Positions 60,621 to 64,000 of a DNA stretch of 64,000 bases are shown here, one piece after another (position 1 is the first letter of the stretch; each line of letters opens with the position of its first letter). The notes under the pieces were generated by a model, which was not told the origin of the DNA, ran no database searches, and saw nothing but the letters and a program-made list of their open reading frames with translations. This stretch comes from Deltaproteobacteria bacterium HGW-Deltaproteobacteria-13. Its GTDB lineage: Bacteria; Desulfobacterota; Syntrophia; Syntrophales; Smithellaceae. The stretch is taken from NCBI GenBank assembly GCA_002840555.1, contig PHBJ01000015.1:145623-209622 (forward strand), in the 5' to 3' direction. The position numbers and the translations under genes were made by a program.

Positions 60621-61688
60621 TCATGGATTTTTATCCTGGTTATTTTGAAATAAATCGCAAGCAACCCGCAAAACATCTTCCACAGAAATCAGCCTCATGC
60701 AACGAAAATCTGTCGGGCATGTTTTTTTCAAACAGGGGCTGCAGGATACTTCCTTACGAACGATGACGGATTGGTTGCCCACGGGGGCAGTGGTGACCGG
60801 GTTGGTGGAGCCAAAAACGGCAATCGTGGGAATGTTCAACGCGCCCGCGATATGCATTAATCCGGAATCATTGCTGAGAAACAAACGGCATTGGGAAATT
60901 AAATAAATGGCCTCCAGCAGATTTGTTTTGCCGGCAAGACTGATTAATTTCGTGCGCGCCGCTTTCTGGACTTCCTGCGCCGTCTCCGCATCGGCCCGCC
61001 CTCCCATGAGCATCACCTGCGCGGAAAACTTTTCACTTAACTGATCCGCCACTTCGGCAAACCGGTCGGGAAACCATTTTTTAGCAGGACCATAAGTGGC
61101 TCCGGGAGCAATGCCGATGAGAGGATCCTTTGTTTCGGGTATAAATTTTCGCAAAATATCCTGGGCGTCCAAAAGACTGATTTTTGTTTCCAGGTGCATT
61201 TCCCGATCAACGGAAACGCAGCCCAGCGCCTTGACCATTTCCAGATAATAATCAATCTGGTGAACCTTTTTTATTTCTTCCGTTCGCCGGACGCGATGAG
61301 TCAGCAGAAGGCCGCGGGCATCGGAGTCGTAACCGGCGCGCAGGGGGATCCTCGCGGCCACAGCAATAATGGCTGCTTCTATCGCGTTCTGTAAGAGTAT
61401 CGCTGCGTCAAATTTCTTCGCTTTGAGCGTTTGAGCAAGCCGGAAAACGCCTGCCGGATTATCAAATTTACTTTCATAGATGATGATTTCATCAAGGCCG
61501 GAAAAAAGCTTATAAATATCGGCCACCCAGGGTTTTACCAACATGGCAATATGCGCCTTCGGATAAGTGGCGCGGATAGAAGCGACCGCCGGCAATGTCA
61601 TAATTGCATCGCCGATCCAGTTGGTACCGCGAATCAAAATTTTATCGATACCCTTCCGCGGCAGTTTTTTTATTTCTTTAGAATTCAA
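60621..61688 (-). CDS. waaF: Lipopolysaccharide heptosyltransferase II (GT9)
   Basis: WaaF adds the second heptose of the inner core. The 355-residue GT-B protein starts KILIRGTNWIGDAIMTLPAV. It has GIAPGATYGPAKKWF for donor binding, SNDSGLMHIAGALNIPTIAV, and a C-terminal cysteine motif CSPCLKKTCP like its neighbour WaaC. It lies between the acyltransferase gene (4 bases upstream) and waaC, in one LPS operon. Confidence 0.92.
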   Translation of the reverse strand: MNSKEIKKLPRKGIDKILIRGTNWIGDAIMTLPAVASIRATYPKAHIAMLVKPWVADIYKLFSGLDEIIIYESKFDNPAGVFRLAQTLKAKKFDAAILLQNAIEAAIIAVAARIPLRAGYDSDARGLLLTHRVRRTEEIKKVHQIDYYLEMVKALGCVSVDREMHLETKISLLDAQDILRKFIPETKDPLIGIAPGATYGPAKKWFPDRFAEVADQLSEKFSAQVMLMGGRADAETAQEVQKAARTKLISLAGKTNLLEAIYLISQCRLFLSNDSGLMHIAGALNIPTIAVFGSTNPVTTAPVGNQSVIVRKEVSCSPCLKKTCPTDFRCMRLISVEDVLRVACDLFQNNQDKNP

Positions 61689-61692
61689 TTTA

Positions 61693-62568
61693 TTATCCTT
61701 TTTGCTTTACCTGAGATAGTTTTGTTTTCCAGCGCTGATGCACCCAAAACCATTGCTCCGGATATTTACGAATATGATCTTCAATAATTTTAGCAAAATG
61801 CTGCGTATTGATTAACACATCCGCATCACGATTCCCGGATCTGACTATATCAACCTTCCTGCCAATTTCCAGTAAATATCTGCCATCGGATAAACGGCGG
61901 GTAAAAACAGGCAGTACCGGAGCTTTTGTATGTGAAGCCAATAAGGCCAGGCCGGGCGTCGAACAGGATTTTCGGCCAAAGAAGTCAACAAAAACACCTT
62001 CGTAAGAAGCGACGTTCTGATCAATGAGGAGATTAATCGTGGAACCTTTTTTCAACAGGCGAATCATCGGCCGCATGGCATTCTCCTTAGAAAGTGAAAC
62101 GTTGCCGTAAGAAGCGCGGACACCGGTAATGGCCCGTTCTAAAAGAGGACTGTCGAAAAAGCGGTAAACGAAAACAAAGGGATGCGTCATGATCGCTAAA
62201 GCGGCATTGCCGATTTCCCAGTTGCCGAAATGAGCGCCAAAAAGCAGCACCCCCTTCCCTTCCTTCCGGGCCTCTTTGTAATTGTCCAGCCCTTCAATGC
62301 TGATCCATTGGTGTAAATTATCCTTGTTCAGGTAAGGAATATCGAAAAAATCGGCAACAACAAGAGCTGCGCTGACATAGGACTCTCTCGCCAGTCTCGT
62401 AATTTCTTTCAGCGGCTTATCGGGAAAGGCGCGTGTTAAATTATGAAGGGTGATCAACCGGTGTTTGACAGAAATGTAGAAAAAAATTTTGACTATACCA
62501 ACAATGAAAATCCTTCTTAAGCGCAAAGGAATGTGTCTTATTAAATTTATGATTAATCTTTCGTTCAC
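61693..62568 (-). CDS. lpxL: Lipid A late acyltransferase (LpxL/HtrB type)
   Basis: This membrane-associated lysophospholipid-type acyltransferase of 291 residues adds a secondary acyl chain to Kdo-lipid A. The N-terminal hydrophobic region (about 15-35) anchors it. The catalytic HxxxxD equivalent is GAHFGNWEIGN, and LIDQNVASYEGVFVDFFGR is the family motif. The 291-residue length is close to LpxL. It is cotranscribed with lpxK and waaF. Confidence 0.9.
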   Translation of the reverse strand: MNERLIINLIRHIPLRLRRIFIVGIVKIFFYISVKHRLITLHNLTRAFPDKPLKEITRLARESYVSAALVVADFFDIPYLNKDNLHQWISIEGLDNYKEARKEGKGVLLFGAHFGNWEIGNAALAIMTHPFVFVYRFFDSPLLERAITGVRASYGNVSLSKENAMRPMIRLLKKGSTINLLIDQNVASYEGVFVDFFGRKSCSTPGLALLASHTKAPVLPVFTRRLSDGRYLLEIGRKVDIVRSGNRDADVLINTQHFAKIIEDHIRKYPEQWFWVHQRWKTKLSQVKQKG

Positions 62569-62589
62569 GCAGATATCCTTGTAATCGGC

Positions 62590-63687
62590 TTATTGATTGG
62601 CCGCCGCGAGCCGATCCAGTATAAATTTTTTGAAGGGTTCAGGGGTGGGAACAATCTCCAGTTCGATGCTCAACATGTAAATCATGGTTAAAAACTCGGG
62701 GAATTTTTGCAGGCGCACACCGTCTTTTTGAGTGGAAACAAGAAGATCGGCGCGGCAATCAATAAATCCGGATTTGATTTTTTCCAATTCGCTTTTACTG
62801 TAGCGGTGGTGATCCGGGAAAACATCAAATGATAAAACCTGCGCATCGGCTGCCAGTAAAGCCTTCTTAAACGAATCCGGATTAGCGATTCCGCAAAAGG
62901 CACAAACTTTTTTCCCCTGAAGTCCGGAAACAGGTTTTTGTGTACCGTCATTTCCGCTGATGATATTTTTCGGCTGATGAATACTCTTGAAAACGGGAAT
63001 ATGTTCAGACTGAATTAATGCGCCGATCTTGCTGTTCGCGGGTTGCGCTTCATTGGTGCGCGTAAAAACAATGGCGCTGGCCCGGCTGATTTCCTTTATC
63101 GGCTCCCGCAGCCTTCCCCTCGGAAGGATATGATGGCTTTCCTCTGAATTATGGCTATCTAATAAAACCAGGTTAATATCTCTGAATAGCTTCCGGTGCT
63201 GCATCGCATCGTCGCAAATGAGCACATTGACCCCGAACTGATCTATGGCCGCTTGTCCGGCAGCTACTCTTTGGGCTCCGGTAATCACCGGAATACCTTT
63301 CAGAACATGAGCCATCAGGGATGGCTCGTCTCCCGCCGTTTCATGGTCGAGTAAAATTTTATGACCATCCGATACGATATTAACGGGACTGGCTTTCTTG
63401 CCGCCGTAACCGCGGCTGATCACCGCCGGCTTAAAACCGTTTTCCTGAAGCATTCGAGTCAGCATGATGACGCAGGGGGTTTTCCCCGTGCCGCCGACAG
63501 TGATGTTGCCCACACTGATCACCGGACAGGGAAGGGCGGCCTCTTTAAGTATCTTGTGATCGTAAAGCCAATTGCGAAAATTGATAATCAAGAGATAGAA
63601 AAAAGACAGGATCGATGCGATTATTCGGACAGGGCGGTAACAGCACGTATTTCCGTCATCATCCCATATCCTCTGCCAATTGATCAT
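62590..63687 (-). CDS. lpxK: Tetraacyldisaccharide 4'-kinase
   Basis: LpxK phosphorylates the 4' position of the lipid A disaccharide. The protein has an N-terminal membrane segment (residues about 15-35), the P-loop [14 protein letters not shown] and the Walker-B-like LICDDAMQH, and ends near [10 protein letters not shown] start at the ATG at 63687 (MINWQRIW), where the family begins; another ATG three codons earlier (63696) is possible, and the longer open frame to 63822 overlaps the transporter gene. It overlaps the end of the msbA gene by 29 bases, a coupled arrangement. Confidence 0.92.
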   Translation of the reverse strand: MINWQRIWDDDGNTCCYRPVRIIASILSFFYLLIINFRNWLYDHKILKEAALPCPVISVGNITVGGTGKTPCVIMLTRMLQENGFKPAVISRGYGGKKASPVNIVSDGHKILLDHETAGDEPSLMAHVLKGIPVITGAQRVAAGQAAIDQFGVNVLICDDAMQHRKLFRDINLVLLDSHNSEESHHILPRGRLREPIKEISRASAIVFTRTNEAQPANSKIGALIQSEHIPVFKSIHQPKNIISGNDGTQKPVSGLQGKKVCAFCGIANPDSFKKALLAADAQVLSFDVFPDHHRYSKSELEKIKSGFIDCRADLLVSTQKDGVRLQKFPEFLTMIYMLSIELEIVPTPEPFKKFILDRLAAANQ

Positions 63688-64000
63688 TTTTTTCATCACT
63701 TCCTTCGTCTTTGAACTGCAAATTATACAGACGGAAATATTCGCCTTTTTTCTTAAGCAGCGTCTCGTGGTCTCCTTCTTCAATAATGACCCCGTTAACC
63801 AACGCAATAATCCTGTTGGCATTTCTGATGGTAGAGAGCCTGTGCGCTATGACTAAAGTCGTGCGGCCTTTCATGAGATTATCCAAAGCGTCCTGCACTT
63901 CAATTTCCGCTTCCGTGTCCAGCGATGAAGTGGCCTCGTCAAGAATTAAAATAGGAGCGTTTTTCAATAGCGCCCGCGCGATCGAAATGCGTTGTTTCTC
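63659..64000 (-). CDS. msbA: MsbA-type lipid A ABC exporter, C-terminal fragment (cut by the window edge)
   Basis: Only the end of the ATP-binding domain is in the window: [16 protein letters not shown] is the tail of the signature motif, followed by Walker [13 protein letters not shown], the D-loop and the H-loop [12 protein letters not shown]. Permease segments lie beyond the right edge. The fused exporter type and the position directly before lpxK indicate MsbA, which flips lipid A-core across the inner membrane. Confidence 0.85.
   Translation of the reverse strand, partial: EKQRISIARALLKNAPILILDEATSSLDTEAEIEVQDALDNLMKGRTTLVIAHRLSTIRNANRIIALVNGVIIEEGDHETLLKKKGEYFRLYNLQFKDEGSDEKNDQLAEDMG

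Noticed and set aside
1-64000. CRISPR arrays, rRNA genes, transposase genes and prophage genes
   Set aside because: I saw no regularly spaced repeats, no rRNA signatures and no transposase, integrase or phage structural proteins.

Overview
This window looks like a chromosomal segment of an anaerobic Gram-negative bacterium, most like a Syntrophales/Syntrophaceae-type deltaproteobacterium (Desulfobacterota). That placement is inferred from gene content and was not tested by a search. Supporting content: a four-subunit 2-oxoacid:ferredoxin oxidoreductase, an AMP-forming acyl-CoA synthetase, a 3-hydroxyacyl-CoA dehydrogenase, a COG1900 homocysteine-synthesis protein, type IV pilus genes, and lipid A/LPS core genes. 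Most of the window is dense, conserved housekeeping DNA on the minus strand. The left end and one central block run on the plus strand.

Layout. 1-9.8 kb (+): a membrane/spermidine-synthase-like/TPR fusion, hflX, porCDAB, and an acyl-CoA synthetase. 9.9-16.1 kb (mostly -): threonine dehydratase-like enzyme, waaA, rpe (+), a family 2 glycosyltransferase, a nitronate monooxygenase-like protein and hbd. 16.3-19 kb (+): a NYN/YacP protein and a large Ig-like lipoprotein. 19.2-25.7 kb (-): holA, a LOG protein, rpsU, hisC, a lipoate ligase, gcvH, pepP and a TPR protein. 25.8-32.1 kb (-): a TPR lipoprotein, pilQ-P-O-N-M, ftsB/divIC and a small XRE regulator, behind one good promoter and a perfect 20-bp palindrome. 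32.3-44 kb (-): the classic rimP-nusA-infB-ylxP-rbfA-nrnA-truB-rpsO-pnp-dut transcription/translation/RNA-decay locus, headed by tRNA-Gly(CCC) and closed by COG1900. The pnp gene is split by a frameshift exactly at an A AAA AAG heptamer.

44.1-50.9 kb is the accessory region: a small membrane protein, aqpZ, a Pif1-type helicase with a C-terminal WYL-like domain, then short co-oriented genes (a DUF2971-like protein, a TPM protein, a small membrane protein, a carboxymuconolactone decarboxylase-family protein, an AbrB/PIN toxin-antitoxin pair, a flavin-reductase-like protein). Five of these units are followed by attC-like imperfect palindromes. I read it as an integron gene-cassette array without an integrase in view (CALIN-like).

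50.9-64 kb (-) returns to core genes: ubiE/menG, hisD, murA, prmC, prfA, rpmE, rho, a Trm112-like peptide, waaC, waaF, an LpxL-type acyltransferase, lpxK, and the end of an MsbA-type ABC transporter cut by the window edge.

The strongest leads are the pnp split at a slippery heptamer, the attC-like cassette array, an intrinsic terminator between tRNA-Gly and rimP that implies attenuation, a nested inverted repeat between rpsO and pnp, and hflX whose conserved N-terminus precedes any canonical start codon.
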